Source: an uncultured Methylomonas sp. (GTDB lineage Bacteria; Pseudomonadota; Gammaproteobacteria; Methylococcales; Methylomonadaceae). Taken from it: 64,000 nucleotides of DNA. The stretch spans positions 124,001 to 188,000 of the forward strand of contig CAKZJE010000032.1 of assembly GCA_936941155.1 (NCBI GenBank). Direction: 5' to 3'. The notes beneath the pieces were generated by a model. The model was not told the DNA's origin, did not search any database, and worked only from the letters and a program-made list of their open reading frames with translations. The stretch's first letter is position 1. Each line of letters opens with the position of its first letter. This document shows positions 17,480-26,535 of the stretch, piece after piece. The position numbers and the translations under genes are program-made.

Positions 17480-17779
17480 TTAACCTTTTTTTTGTTGTTT
17501 CGCTTGATAAGCTGCAAGTTGTTCCTGTGTTGCTTCGGTTTGATAGTTATCTTTCCATTCGTGATAAGGCATTCCATAAATAATTTCTCGCGCTTGCTCA
17601 TAATCAATTGCGACACCTTGTTTTTGAGCGGCTGCGGCATACCATTTTGCTAAACAATTTCGGCAAAAATCAGCTAAAATCATCAACTCAATGTTTTGAA
17701 CCTCCGTATGAGTTTGCAAATGCTTGATAAGTTCTCTAAAAGCAGCGGCTTCTAACTCAGTTTGCGTTGTTTTATCCAC
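17480..17779 (-). CDS. DUF1244 family protein
   Basis: A 99-residue protein with the DUF1244 signature: QNIELMILADFCRNCLAKWY, then IIYGMPYHEWKDNYQ. The CRNC pair and the conserved GMPYxEWK stretch are intact. I chose the GTG at 17779 as start because a GGAG (complement of 17787-17790) precedes it by 7 bases and the family begins here. A longer frame to 17863 adds a non-conserved stretch. The function of DUF1244 is unknown; the two cysteines could bind metal. It is the first gene of the pair with the methyltransferase. Confidence 0.85.
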   Translation of the reverse strand: MDKTTQTELEAAAFRELIKHLQTHTEVQNIELMILADFCRNCLAKWYAAAAQKQGVAIDYEQAREIIYGMPYHEWKDNYQTEATQEQLAAYQAKQQKKG

Positions 17780-18002
17780 AAATAATCTCCAAAATAAAAA
17801 CATTCTAGCAGAAAGATATGAGCTCTCATGTACAAACTTAGTTAAAGATTTTACAATGTACAACTAACGAAAATAGTAATATCTGCGTTTGAATATGTTT
17901 TTTCCTATCGCTTAAATTAGCTAAGCTTAATGTGTATTGAAGTTTTTAAAGAATGACCTCATTAATGTTTTGCTCCTTCCCTTTTGCTCTTTACTAACTG
18001 CC

Positions 18003-18542
18003 ATGAAGAAACAGTTGCTTGAATTTTTCCCCATTGTTCTATTTTTTATCACTTTTAAACTTTACGATATTTATGCTGCAACAGCGGTGGTAATTGCCGC
18101 AACGATTGTGCAAGTTGCTTTTACTTGGTTTAAATACCGGAAAGTCGAACCGATGCAATGGATTACTTTAGGGTTGATTTTAGTGATGGGAGGCGCAACC
18201 CTTTATCTTCACGATGAAAAGTTTATCAAATGGAAGCTGACCATTATCGAATGGTTGTTCGGGATTGCGTTTTTAGGCAGTCAATATATTGGTGAAAAAC
18301 CTTTTATTGAAAGAATGATGGGGACAGCCTTAGTGTTACCTCAAAACATTTGGAAACGCTTAAATATTGTTTGGGCTGCATTTTTTATTGCAGTCGGTTT
18401 TTTAAATATTTATGTGATGGATCATTACAATACCGATGATTGGGTGACATTTAAAACCATTGGCGTACCGGCTTTAATGGTATTGTTTATTTTGCTGCAA
18501 ATGATTTTTTTATATAAATATATCCCTGAAACAGAGGAATAG
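18003..18542 (+). CDS. yciB: Intracellular septation protein YciB
   Basis: A 179-residue inner-membrane protein with five hydrophobic segments, starting MKKQLLEFFPIVLFFITFKL and containing GSQYIGEKPFIERMM and NIYVMDHY, all typical of YciB/IspZ. It affects cell-envelope and septum integrity in enteric bacteria. The ATG at 18003 gives exactly the E. coli length. The frame extends upstream to 17937 without family support. No clear ribosome-binding site precedes the ATG. It opens a tight run with yciI, a bolA-type gene and a parvulin lipoprotein gene, an order seen in several gammaproteobacteria. Confidence 0.9.
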   Translation: MKKQLLEFFPIVLFFITFKLYDIYAATAVVIAATIVQVAFTWFKYRKVEPMQWITLGLILVMGGATLYLHDEKFIKWKLTIIEWLFGIAFLGSQYIGEKPFIERMMGTALVLPQNIWKRLNIVWAAFFIAVGFLNIYVMDHYNTDDWVTFKTIGVPALMVLFILLQMIFLYKYIPETEE

Positions 18543-18545
18543 AAC

Positions 18546-18848
18546 GTGTTATACGCAATCATCAGTGAAGATGTAAAAAACAGTTTGGAAAAAAGACTCA
18601 GTGTACGTCCGGCGCACTTGGCGCGTTTGCAAGTTTTGCAGAGCACGGGAAAATTAGTGTTAGCAGGGCCGCATCCTGCCATTGATAGTGCTAATCCGGG
18701 TGATGCAGGTTTTACAGGCAGCCTGATTGTGGCTGAGTTTGATAATTTACAGCAAGCGCAACAATGGGCGGTTGCTGATCCTTATATTGAAGCAGGTGTT
18801 TATGCATGTGTTGTTGTTAAACCCTTTAAGCAGGTCTTTCCTCAATGA
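18546..18848 (+). CDS. yciI: YciI-like protein (YCII domain)
   Basis: A 100-residue protein of the YciI dimeric alpha/beta-barrel family. It has the conserved RPAHLARL histidine near residue 23, KLVLAGPHP, and [15 protein letters not shown] with the conserved aspartate. YCII domains may carry a His-Asp catalytic pair, but the E. coli protein has no proven reaction. It starts with GTG, preceded by GAGGAA at 7-8 bases, three bases after yciB. Its stop overlaps the next start (ATGA). Confidence 0.88.
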   Translation: MLYAIISEDVKNSLEKRLSVRPAHLARLQVLQSTGKLVLAGPHPAIDSANPGDAGFTGSLIVAEFDNLQQAQQWAVADPYIEAGVYACVVVKPFKQVFPQ

Positions 18849-19129
18849 TAACTGAACTGATTAGACAAAAATTAACCACAGAATTTAATCCACAGCTGAT
18901 TGAAATTATTGATAATAGCGCAGCTCACGCAGGACATGCAGGAGCGCGCAAAGGTGGTGGTCACTACCATGTTACGATTGTTTCTGATGCTTTTGATGGC
19001 AAATCTTTAGTGCAACGTCATCAATTAATTTATGCCGTGTTAGCTGAAATGATGAAAGATCAGATTCATGCACTGGGTATTAACGCTTTAACTCCTTCTG
19101 AACATATTACGGATACTACAAATGAATAA
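18845..19129 (+). CDS. bolA: BolA family protein
   Basis: A 94-residue BolA-fold protein: an N-terminal helix ([16 protein letters not shown]), the variable loop with a histidine pair (AAHAGHAG), then [29 protein letters not shown], the core with the conserved histidine. BolA proteins bind monothiol glutaredoxins through a shared [2Fe-2S] cluster and can act in stress and morphology control. The start overlaps yciI by four bases and the stop overlaps the following gene by eight, so the group is translationally coupled. Confidence 0.88.
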   Translation: MITELIRQKLTTEFNPQLIEIIDNSAAHAGHAGARKGGGHYHVTIVSDAFDGKSLVQRHQLIYAVLAEMMKDQIHALGINALTPSEHITDTTNE

Positions 19130-20192
19130 AAAATTAATTCCTTTTCTTTTAATGAGTGGCGCGTTCCTCGCAGGTTGCAACGCTCAGCAAGCTACACCTG
19201 AAACTCCCGCTGCTACAACAGCTCCAGCACCTGCTGCAAATACTGTAGCAAAAGAAGATGCAGTGGCTATTGTGAATGGAGAGGCTATTAGTAAAGCGAC
19301 TTTTAAAACATTAGAAGATGAAATCGCGCTGCGTGCTCACGGACAAAAATTCCCTAAACAACAATTGTTAGAAGAATTAATTCAACGTGAATTGTTGGTT
19401 CAAGATGCACATAAAAAACATATCGATCAATCAACTGAAGTGAAAGAACGTATTCAAATGGCTGAGCGTTCTTTGATTTCTCAAGCGGATTTACAAGATT
19501 ATTTGAAAGCAAATCCGATTACAGATGCAGATCTTAAAGCGGAATACGACAAAGAAGTTGTTAAGGCATCTGGAACTGAATACAAAGCTCGTCATATTTT
19601 GGTAAAAAGTGAAGATGAAGCGAAAAAGTTAATCGCTGACTTAGGTAAAGGTGCTAAGTTTGAAGACTTGGCGAAAAAACACTCTATTGATCCGTCTAAA
19701 GATCAAGGCGGCGATTTAGGTTGGTTTACCGCAGGACAAATGGTTGAGCCGTTTTCCAAAGCTGTTGCTGCTTTAGAAAAAGGAAAATTTACTACAGCAC
19801 CTGTGCAAACTCAATTTGGCTGGCATGTTATTTTAAGAGAAGATTCCAGAACTCAAACGCCGCCTGCATTTGAAGCTGTAAAAGAGCAGTTAAGACCTGT
19901 TTTGCAACAACAAAAAGTTCAAGCTATGTTAGAGGGTTTGCGCAAACAAGCAAAAGTTGAAGTGTTAATGTCGCTTGAAGAGCCTAAACCTGCTACGCCG
20001 CCAGAAGCAACACCTGCTACTGCACCTACAGATGCCGCTAAACCAGACGCAGCGGCAGAAAAACCTGCTAAGCCAGAAGCAACAAAAGATGCTGCTAGTG
20101 CTGAAGCTGCTGTAAAGCCCGCAAAACCTGCTAAAGCAGAGACAAATGCTGCTGCACCAGCAGAAAAACCAGCTGAGTCTGCTAAAAAATAA
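19122..20192 (+). CDS. Lipoprotein peptidyl-prolyl isomerase (parvulin, PpiC/SurA type)
   Basis: A 356-residue lipoprotein with lipobox LAGC (lipidated Cys19), a SurA-like helical N-terminal chaperone region, and a parvulin domain at about 150-240 (YKARHILVKSEDEA, GGDLGWFTAGQMVEPFSKAV, FGWHVILRED). The last 80 residues are an Ala/Pro/Lys/Glu-rich tail (repeated KPAKPEA-like units), probably extended. It should act in the periplasm on outer-membrane protein folding and may be substrate-tethered by the tail. It is the last gene of the yciB run and is followed by a good terminator. Confidence 0.88.
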   Translation: MNKKLIPFLLMSGAFLAGCNAQQATPETPAATTAPAPAANTVAKEDAVAIVNGEAISKATFKTLEDEIALRAHGQKFPKQQLLEELIQRELLVQDAHKKHIDQSTEVKERIQMAERSLISQADLQDYLKANPITDADLKAEYDKEVVKASGTEYKARHILVKSEDEAKKLIADLGKGAKFEDLAKKHSIDPSKDQGGDLGWFTAGQMVEPFSKAVAALEKGKFTTAPVQTQFGWHVILREDSRTQTPPAFEAVKEQLRPVLQQQKVQAMLEGLRKQAKVEVLMSLEEPKPATPPEATPATAPTDAAKPDAAAEKPAKPEATKDAASAEAAVKPAKPAKAETNAAAPAEKPAESAKK

Positions 20193-20226
20193 AGTCCTGT
20201 TTAAAACAGAGCTTTGCTTTTTATTT
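20191..20226 (+). terminator. Intrinsic terminator after the parvulin gene
   Basis: AAAGTCCTGTTT (20191-20202) pairs with AAACAGAGCTTT (20204-20215) with one mismatch and one G-T pair. It is followed by GCTTTTTATTT. It overlaps the parvulin stop codon and ends the yciB operon. Confidence 0.7.
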
Positions 20227-20233
20227 AATACAG

Positions 20234-20271
20234 AACAACCTCGACAGACTTATAAATTTGCTGGGGTTGTT
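20234..20271 (+). promoter_or_regulatory. Hairpin upstream of the capsule export operon
   Basis: ACAACCTC (20234-20241) can pair with GGGGTTGT (about 20262-20269), followed by TTT. It lies about 25 bases before the permease start and could be a second terminator or a leader structure. Confidence 0.35.
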
Positions 20272-20294
20272 TTGGAATTTGTTGTTCTAAACTC

Positions 20295-21083
20295 ATGTCA
20301 TTAAATACGCGTACATCACTTTTAGTCACCTACGAAACTTGGCAAGCACTTTTTTTTCGCGATGCGATTGTACGTTTATCCAAAGGGCGTGCCTCGCTAA
20401 GTGAATTATTTGACCCTATCAAACAAATTCTGTTTATGTCGTTCATGTTTAGTGTTATTCGGATGAGGGCAGTTGGGGGAATTGATACCGTTATTTGGTT
20501 AATGGTAGGAATTTTAACCTACAATACGTTTAAAAAGACAATGAACTCGGCTAAACAAGCGGTTAAATCAAATATGATGCTGTTTAACTATCGACAAATA
20601 AGACCTATTGATACAGTGTTTGTAAGAGCTGCGATGGAGTTTTTTTTAACGATTATAGTTGCAATTATTGTGTTTACTGGTGCGGGGCTTTACGGACTTG
20701 ACGCGCTTCCTGCAAATCCATTAGCTGCTGTGGCTGCTGTATTTGCGGTGTGGCTAATAGGTTTAGCAGCTGCGCTGACATTTTCAGTGACAGAAATTTT
20801 AATACCTGATTCTGCTAAAGTGATAACTATCATTATGGGTCCACTTTATTTTTGTTCAGGTGTTATTCTTCCTATTTCAAGTGTGCCACCACCTTACCGC
20901 GACTGGTTAATCTTTAATCCACTACTTCATGCTGTGGAAGCTGCTAGATTAAGTTTTGCACCTTATTATCACGCAATTCCTGAATTAGATCTTCTTTATG
21001 TGTATAAGTTTGCGCTAACCTTTCTTTGTTTAGGATTGGCTTTGCAAGTGCGTTTTAAAAGTCAATTGATGATGGGAAAATGA
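20295..21083 (+). CDS. kpsM: Capsule-type polysaccharide ABC export permease (KpsM-like)
   Basis: A 262-residue ABC-2 permease with six hydrophobic segments. It opens with an amphipathic stretch (TYETWQALFFRDAIVRLSKG) and contains the family's late SGVILPISSVPPPYRDWL loop and FNPLLHAVEAARLSF. This is the KpsM/CtrC pattern of group 2 capsule exporters. It would move a lipid-linked polysaccharide across the inner membrane with the next gene's ATPase, with which it overlaps by four bases. No ribosome-binding site is evident before the ATG. It opens a five-gene operon that lacks glycosyltransferases and the KpsC/KpsS linker enzymes. Confidence 0.85.
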   Translation: MSLNTRTSLLVTYETWQALFFRDAIVRLSKGRASLSELFDPIKQILFMSFMFSVIRMRAVGGIDTVIWLMVGILTYNTFKKTMNSAKQAVKSNMMLFNYRQIRPIDTVFVRAAMEFFLTIIVAIIVFTGAGLYGLDALPANPLAAVAAVFAVWLIGLAAALTFSVTEILIPDSAKVITIIMGPLYFCSGVILPISSVPPPYRDWLIFNPLLHAVEAARLSFAPYYHAIPELDLLYVYKFALTFLCLGLALQVRFKSQLMMGK

Positions 21084-21754
21084 TTATCCTGAAGGATGTT
21101 CACAAGCGATATAACGCAGATCAAAAGTCTGAAAAATGGGTCTTAAAAGGTGTGTCTTTTTCCATTCCATTAGGTGTAAGTGTAGGATTGGTAGGTGAAA
21201 GTGGTTCAGGAAAGTCTACCTTACTACGTTTGATAGGTGGAATTGAAGCTGTGAGCTCTGGAAGAATAGTGCGGCGTTGCCGTGTGTCCTGGCCTATGGG
21301 ATTTGCAGGTGCGTTACGTTCTTCTCTCACAGGGAGACAAAATGCCCGCTTTATTTTTAGAATACAAGGGCATACAGAGGATATAGAAGAGCGTTTGACG
21401 TATCTTCAGGATTTTTCAGAGTTAGGAGCTGATTTTGACAAGCCTTTAAAAAGCTACACTGCTGAAATGAAAGGTAAAATTCTTTTTAGTTTATTTATAG
21501 CGTCTGATTTTGATGTGTATCTTTCAGATGTGGGGATGTTGATTGGAGCAAAGAGGGATCTTGCGTTTAAAACAAAAGCAATTAAAACATTTAAAACACT
21601 AACTGAGCAATCAGGGGTGATTATGACAGCACCTAATGAGAGAATTCTAAAGCAGTTTTGTAGTGCTGGTATTTGGCTACATGAAGGACAAGCACACTGG
21701 TTTGATAATATTGACGATGCTTTGAAACATCACAAGGAAAGTTCTACTGTATGA
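21080..21754 (+). CDS. kpsT: KpsT-like ABC ATPase with degenerate Walker B
   Basis: A 224-residue ABC ATPase with intact Walker A GESGSGKST (39-47). The KpsT-like signature is divergent (SYTAEMKGKI around 125-134). At the Walker B position the sequence reads DFDVYLSDVGM, so the catalytic glutamate expected after D150 is replaced by valine. The D-loop aspartate of the family (SVGD) reads LIGA. The switch histidine region reads MTAPNE, with no histidine. ATP binding is likely, but fast hydrolysis by the usual mechanism is doubtful. Either it works with altered chemistry or the exporter is a slow or regulatory version. The gene overlaps both neighbours and is otherwise full-length and undamaged. 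Confidence 0.8.
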   Translation: MIILKDVHKRYNADQKSEKWVLKGVSFSIPLGVSVGLVGESGSGKSTLLRLIGGIEAVSSGRIVRRCRVSWPMGFAGALRSSLTGRQNARFIFRIQGHTEDIEERLTYLQDFSELGADFDKPLKSYTAEMKGKILFSLFIASDFDVYLSDVGMLIGAKRDLAFKTKAIKTFKTLTEQSGVIMTAPNERILKQFCSAGIWLHEGQAHWFDNIDDALKHHKESSTV

Positions 21755-23562
21755 ATAATTATCAAAGAAGGCTCGTTTTAAAGTCTAAAAACTCGATGCA
21801 ATTCTGGCAGAAAACTATTTTTATCTGCTTTTTTCTGGTGGTCGTGAGTCATGCAGCTTTTGCAGCCTCAGCAACCAGTGCTGGGGCAGGACAGGTGGCT
21901 GCTAGTGGGCAAACCAATAGTACAGCAGTATTGCCGCCTATTAATGGGACTCAGTCATTAACAACAGGTCGTGCACTGACAACTCAGCAATCGCCAGTTC
22001 AATCACAAACGGTTACTGCGCCAACGACAGTGATTAGCTCGCAGCCACCGCGCAAGTTTTATTACTCTGCCAACTTAAAAAGTGATGTATTTGGGATGTC
22101 GCTTTTTACAGGTAGCTTTGCTCAGCAAGGCGTTGTCCAGTTTAATCCAGACTATTTAGTTACCGTTGGCGATCAAATTCAAGTTCGCTTATGGGGAGGC
22201 TATATTTTTGATAGCTTACTTAATGTAGATCCCAAAGGTAATATATTTTTACCACAAGTCGGGCCTGTCAAAGTATTAGGCGTACACAATCAAGACTTAC
22301 AGCATATTGTAGAAAACGCAGTGCGAGGCGTGTTTCGAGCCAATGTGTTTAGTTATGCCAGCCTTGCAAGTGCGCATCCTGTGCGAATTTTTGTCGGTGG
22401 TTTTGTAAACCGTCCCGGGCTGTACAATGGAACAAGTATGGATAGCTTGTTACATTATCTAGATCAAGCAGGTGGTATAGACCCTGAGCGTGGTAGTTTT
22501 CTGAATGTGAAAGTTAAGCGAGGTCAACAGACACGCGTTACACTTAATCTTTACGATTTTCTGTTGCAAGGACGAATTCCTTTAATTCAATTAGCTGACG
22601 GAGATGTTATCTTTATTTCTCCACGTCAAAACATTGTGAAAGTGTTGGGGGAAGCTAAAACAACCAAGCGTTTTGAGTTTCAGGGGAATGCACTGACAGT
22701 TGCGCAATTATCTTCTTTAGCTAAACCTTTTTCTCGCACCACTCATGTGCGGATAACACGCAATTCAGGCGTAATTAAAAATATTGATTATTATGCGTTA
22801 GGCGATGCGAATGAGGTTGTTATTCATAACGGTGATACGGTTGAGTTTACGACCGATAAAAAACCGGGCACAATTAGTGTGCGTGTCGAAGGTGAGCATT
22901 CAAGTGCTCAAGAATATGTGTTGCCTTATGGTGCTCGGATTGGTGAATTATTACAAAAAGTTAAATTTTCTGAGCGTTCTGATACTGCCAGTATCCAACT
23001 TTACCGTGAAAGTGTAAGAGAACGGCAAAAAATTAAATTAGCCGCCTCATTAAAAACCTTAGAAGCAAGTGTTTTAACTGCACGAAGTGGATCAAGCGAA
23101 GAATCTGCGATTAGAAAAGAAGAAGCGGCAAGAATTTTGCAGTGGGTAGAGCGAGCGAAAACAATTGAACCCACTGGGCAAGTGTTGATTGCTCAAGCCG
23201 ATAATCGAGATGGATTACTATTGGAAAATGGTGATATTATCAAGATTCCAGCCCGTGATGGATTAGTTTTAGTGGCGGGAGAGGTGCTTTTTCCAAATTC
23301 AATTGCCTATGATGAAGAGCTTAGCTTAGAAGATTACGTTAATCTTGCTGGTGGTTATACTCAAAATGCGGATGATTCAAGAATTCTTATTTTGCACCGT
23401 GATGGCAATGTTGAAGATGGCAGTGCAAACTCTGAATTACGCGCAGGTGACGGTATTATGGTGATGCCGCAAGTAGACGCAAAACTATTTCAAGTTAGTA
23501 AAGAGTTTATTCAAATTCTGTTTCAAATTGGCATTGCTGCTTCTGTGCTTTTATTGTTATAA
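21751..23562 (+). CDS. kpsD: Outer-membrane polysaccharide export protein, KpsD-like, paralogue 1
   Basis: A 603-residue protein with a long signal sequence (hydrophobic core about residues 28-42, ending AFA). A Ser/Thr/Gln-rich linker follows, then the polysaccharide export domain (TVGDQIQVRLWGGY, VDPKGNIFLPQVGPVKV) and SLBB-type repeats (IFVGGFVNRPGLYNGTSMD, VLVAGEVLFPNSIAYDEEL). It ends in a hydrophobic segment (IGIAASVLLLL) that the second paralogue lacks. OPX proteins of this kind carry capsule polymer through the periplasm and outer membrane. It overlaps the ATPase gene (ATGA). An alternative start at Met16 (21796) would shorten the signal's n-region. Confidence 0.85.
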   Translation: MNNYQRRLVLKSKNSMQFWQKTIFICFFLVVVSHAAFAASATSAGAGQVAASGQTNSTAVLPPINGTQSLTTGRALTTQQSPVQSQTVTAPTTVISSQPPRKFYYSANLKSDVFGMSLFTGSFAQQGVVQFNPDYLVTVGDQIQVRLWGGYIFDSLLNVDPKGNIFLPQVGPVKVLGVHNQDLQHIVENAVRGVFRANVFSYASLASAHPVRIFVGGFVNRPGLYNGTSMDSLLHYLDQAGGIDPERGSFLNVKVKRGQQTRVTLNLYDFLLQGRIPLIQLADGDVIFISPRQNIVKVLGEAKTTKRFEFQGNALTVAQLSSLAKPFSRTTHVRITRNSGVIKNIDYYALGDANEVVIHNGDTVEFTTDKKPGTISVRVEGEHSSAQEYVLPYGARIGELLQKVKFSERSDTASIQLYRESVRERQKIKLAASLKTLEASVLTARSGSSEESAIRKEEAARILQWVERAKTIEPTGQVLIAQADNRDGLLLENGDIIKIPARDGLVLVAGEVLFPNSIAYDEELSLEDYVNLAGGYTQNADDSRILILHRDGNVEDGSANSELRAGDGIMVMPQVDAKLFQVSKEFIQILFQIGIAASVLLLL

Positions 23563-23632
23563 AAGTCCGTTTTTGTTTTGAAGGCGCAGTGTTGATACAC
23601 TCAAATGATTAGGTTAAGGAAAGTATTACCGC

Positions 23633-24790
23633 ATGATTAATCACAACCAACAACAAAGGGCTTCTGCAAGAAAAAAAACAACTAAGTCGCTGTCTGTTAT
23701 TGCTAAGCATCCTACTTTGAGTGTTGTCTTTATACTTTCTATTTTTGCAAGCATTTATTGGGGCATGATTGCTTCTGATCGCTATGTATCTGTTGCTCAT
23801 GTTGTGATTCAAAGTACGATGGATACATCGAATACACAAACAGCGATGGATCTTGGTTCCTTATTAAATGGGGGCGCGGCTGGCAATATTATTGATCAAA
23901 TGTTGTTGCGCGATCGTTTATTATCAGCAGATATGCTGGAAATATTAGATGCTAAGCTTGACTTGCGCAGCCATTATAGCGATAAAAATCGTGATGTGAT
24001 TTCAAGAATGTGGTCAAAAGATGTTCCACAAGAGTGGTTTTATAAATATTATCTTTCGCGGGTGAGTATTGAATTTGATTTGTATTCCGGCGTTTTGATT
24101 ATTCAAGCGCAGGCTTTTGATGCAAAAACGGCTCATGCCATTGTCGATTTGATGATTGAAGAGGGCGGGCGAGCCATGAATGAAATGGCGCACGATTTAG
24201 CAAGAGAGCAAGTTTCTTCGATGGAAAAACAAGTGACCCAAGTTGCGCAAAAATTTCAGCAGGCTCGAATGGCTGTTATTGCTTATGAAAATAAACAAGG
24301 ATTCGTTTCACCGCAAGATACTGCCACTAGTTTTTCTAAAACAATTGATCAACTTAATTCACAACGCGCTAGTTTGCAAGCTCAGCGCAATGTGTCACTG
24401 GGTTATTTATCGCCACATGCACCGGGGATAGTTGAGATAGACCTGCAACTTGCTGCTATTCAAGATCAAATTAAAAAGGAAGGAGCTCGCTTAACTGCAC
24501 CAAAAGGTGGTCATACTCTGAATAGCGTGGTAGAGGAATTCGAACGTTTGGAGTTAGCCGCAGGTTTTGCGCAGGATATTTACAAGACCGCGCTAGTTGC
24601 GTTGGAAAAAAGTAGAATAGAGGCAACACGAACCATTAAAAAAGTATCGGTATTACAATCTCCTACAGTGCCGCAATACCCATTAGAACCTCGGCGTATT
24701 TATAATATTACCGTTTTTATTTTGATGACTTTGCTGGTAGCAGGCATTATCCATTTGCTAGCTGCTATTATCAGAGATCATAAGGACTAA
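23633..24790 (+). CDS. kpsE: KpsE-like inner-membrane capsule export protein (PCP family)
   Basis: A 385-residue protein with one transmembrane segment near the N-terminus (about 24-47), a long periplasmic helical region with coiled-coil character (about 185-300), a PxxP-containing SPTVPQYPLEPRR before the C-terminal membrane segment (about 357-380), and a short tail. This is the polysaccharide co-polymerase plan of KpsE/CtrB, which links the inner-membrane ABC exporter to the outer-membrane OPX protein. AGGAAAG about 9 bases before the ATG supports the start. It lies between the two OPX paralogues, two bases before the second. Confidence 0.85.
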   Translation: MINHNQQQRASARKKTTKSLSVIAKHPTLSVVFILSIFASIYWGMIASDRYVSVAHVVIQSTMDTSNTQTAMDLGSLLNGGAAGNIIDQMLLRDRLLSADMLEILDAKLDLRSHYSDKNRDVISRMWSKDVPQEWFYKYYLSRVSIEFDLYSGVLIIQAQAFDAKTAHAIVDLMIEEGGRAMNEMAHDLAREQVSSMEKQVTQVAQKFQQARMAVIAYENKQGFVSPQDTATSFSKTIDQLNSQRASLQAQRNVSLGYLSPHAPGIVEIDLQLAAIQDQIKKEGARLTAPKGGHTLNSVVEEFERLELAAGFAQDIYKTALVALEKSRIEATRTIKKVSVLQSPTVPQYPLEPRRIYNITVFILMTLLVAGIIHLLAAIIRDHKD

Positions 24791-24792
24791 CA

Positions 24793-26535
24793 ATGCGCTA
24801 TTTGATAACAACGATTTTTATTTGTTTAGCCAATAGCAGCATTGCACAACCTACCAATGGCTCTTTAGCATCCCCAAACAATTCAACTGGCATAAATGCT
24901 ATTTCTGGAGGCGCGGCGCAAAACACAATGGCAATGCCTGCTGCTCCAGTTAGTTCATCAGCATCTGCGCCAGACCAACCTGTTCAGTCTTTTGATTATT
25001 CACTTAATCTTAAAAGTGATGTGTTTGGTGCGCAGCTTTTTACAGGCAACTTTGCACAGCAAGGCACGATGCAATTTAATCCTGATTATATGGTTGAAAT
25101 AGGCGATCAAATACAGGTTCAGCTGTGGGGAGGGTATACTTTTGATAGTGTCTTGAGTGTAGATCCGCAAGGAAATTTGTTTTTGCCGCAAATAGGTCCA
25201 CTTAAAGTATTAGGGGTTCGCAATCAAGATTTACAAACGGTAATAGATGCAGCAGTGAAAAAGGTATTTCGAGCTAACGTTTATAGTTATGCCAGTCTTG
25301 CAGCAGCTCAGCCTGTACGGATTTTTGTAGGCGGTTTTGTAAATCGTCCTGGACTGTACAATGGCACTAGTATGGATAGTTTATTGTACTATTTGGATCA
25401 AGCAGGCGGTATAGACACGGAACGAGGCACTTTTCTGAATGTACAAGTGAACAGAGGAGAGCAAGTTCGGGCGAATGTTAATCTTTATGATTTTTTATTC
25501 AATGGGCAAATTCCATTAGTGCAGTTGATGGATGGAGATGTGATTTTTGTTCCCTCTAAGCAAAACTCTATTAAAGTCACAGGATTAGTAGAAAATGCGA
25601 AAATTTTTGAGTTTACAGATAAAATTCTTTCGGTTAAGGCATTATCAGAGTTAGCAAGACCCCAAGCGATAGCAACTCACATCCGAGTTACGCGCAACAA
25701 AGGCGTTATCAAAAATATCGAATATTATCCTTTAACAGATGCGAATAACATACAAATCGGCAGCGGTGATGAAGTTGAGTTTACCGCAGATAAAAAGCCT
25801 GGCACTATTACTGTCCGCATAGAGGGTGAGCATCAAAGTCAGCAAGAATATGTTATGCCTTATGGCTCTCATTTTGGGGATTTGATTCGGCAAATAAAAT
25901 TTACTGACAGGTCTGATACAGATAACGTACAACTTTTTAGGCAGAGTGTGCGTGAGCGGCAAAAAGAAATGTTAAAAACTTCCCTCAATACTCTGGAGGC
26001 GAGTGTTCTGACAGTTCGTAGTGAAACGCCCGAAGAAGCGATGCTACGAAAAGATGAAGCAGATATTATTATGCAATGGGTGCAGCGTGCCAAAACGATT
26101 GAACCTAATGGTCAAGTGGTGATTGCACAAACCACTAATCGTGATGAATTATTATTGGAAGATGGCGATCTTATTAATGTGCCTAAACATGATGGCTTAA
26201 TTCTAGTGAGTGGCGAAGTATCATTGCCTAATGCGATTGCCTATAACGAAAGTTTAGATATTGACGATTATATTAATAAAGCGGGCGGATATACGCAAAA
26301 CTCAAGTAGTGCACGGATTGTGATTGCACATCAAGATGGTAGTTTTGATGATGGTTCAAAATCCGCTTTGCGAGCTGGCGATGAGATTTTAGTTTTGCCC
26401 GGAATTCAGGTGAAAAGTCGGCAAATGTTGTTAGATATTAGTCAATCTATCTATCAAATTGCTATTTCAACAAGAATGTTGACAGGTACAAAAAGCAACA
26501 GCTCAACTAGCAAATCCAGCAGTACTTTGTTTTAA
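24793..26535 (+). CDS. Outer-membrane polysaccharide export protein, KpsD-like, paralogue 2
   Basis: This 580-residue protein has a cleavable signal (MRYLITTIFICLANSSIAQ) and the same domain order as the first paralogue. They are nearly identical over many stretches (for example DQIQV-LWGGY, FVNRPGLYNGTSMDSLL, YLDQAGGID, QEYV-PYG). The main differences are the Ser/Asn-rich linker after the signal and a serine/threonine-rich C-terminus without the terminal hydrophobic segment. AAGGA precedes the ATG. The similarity and placement flanking kpsE point to duplication followed by divergence, and both copies keep open frames. The two may form mixed or alternative outer-membrane exits. Confidence 0.85.
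   Translation: MRYLITTIFICLANSSIAQPTNGSLASPNNSTGINAISGGAAQNTMAMPAAPVSSSASAPDQPVQSFDYSLNLKSDVFGAQLFTGNFAQQGTMQFNPDYMVEIGDQIQVQLWGGYTFDSVLSVDPQGNLFLPQIGPLKVLGVRNQDLQTVIDAAVKKVFRANVYSYASLAAAQPVRIFVGGFVNRPGLYNGTSMDSLLYYLDQAGGIDTERGTFLNVQVNRGEQVRANVNLYDFLFNGQIPLVQLMDGDVIFVPSKQNSIKVTGLVENAKIFEFTDKILSVKALSELARPQAIATHIRVTRNKGVIKNIEYYPLTDANNIQIGSGDEVEFTADKKPGTITVRIEGEHQSQQEYVMPYGSHFGDLIRQIKFTDRSDTDNVQLFRQSVRERQKEMLKTSLNTLEASVLTVRSETPEEAMLRKDEADIIMQWVQRAKTIEPNGQVVIAQTTNRDELLLEDGDLINVPKHDGLILVSGEVSLPNAIAYNESLDIDDYINKAGGYTQNSSSARIVIAHQDGSFDDGSKSALRAGDEILVLPGIQVKSRQMLLDISQSIYQIAISTRMLTGTKSNSSTSKSSSTLF

Noticed and set aside
17780-17863. Longer N-terminus for the DUF1244 gene
   Set aside because: A GTG with GGAG at 7 bases marks the start at 17779, and the upstream residues are not part of the family.
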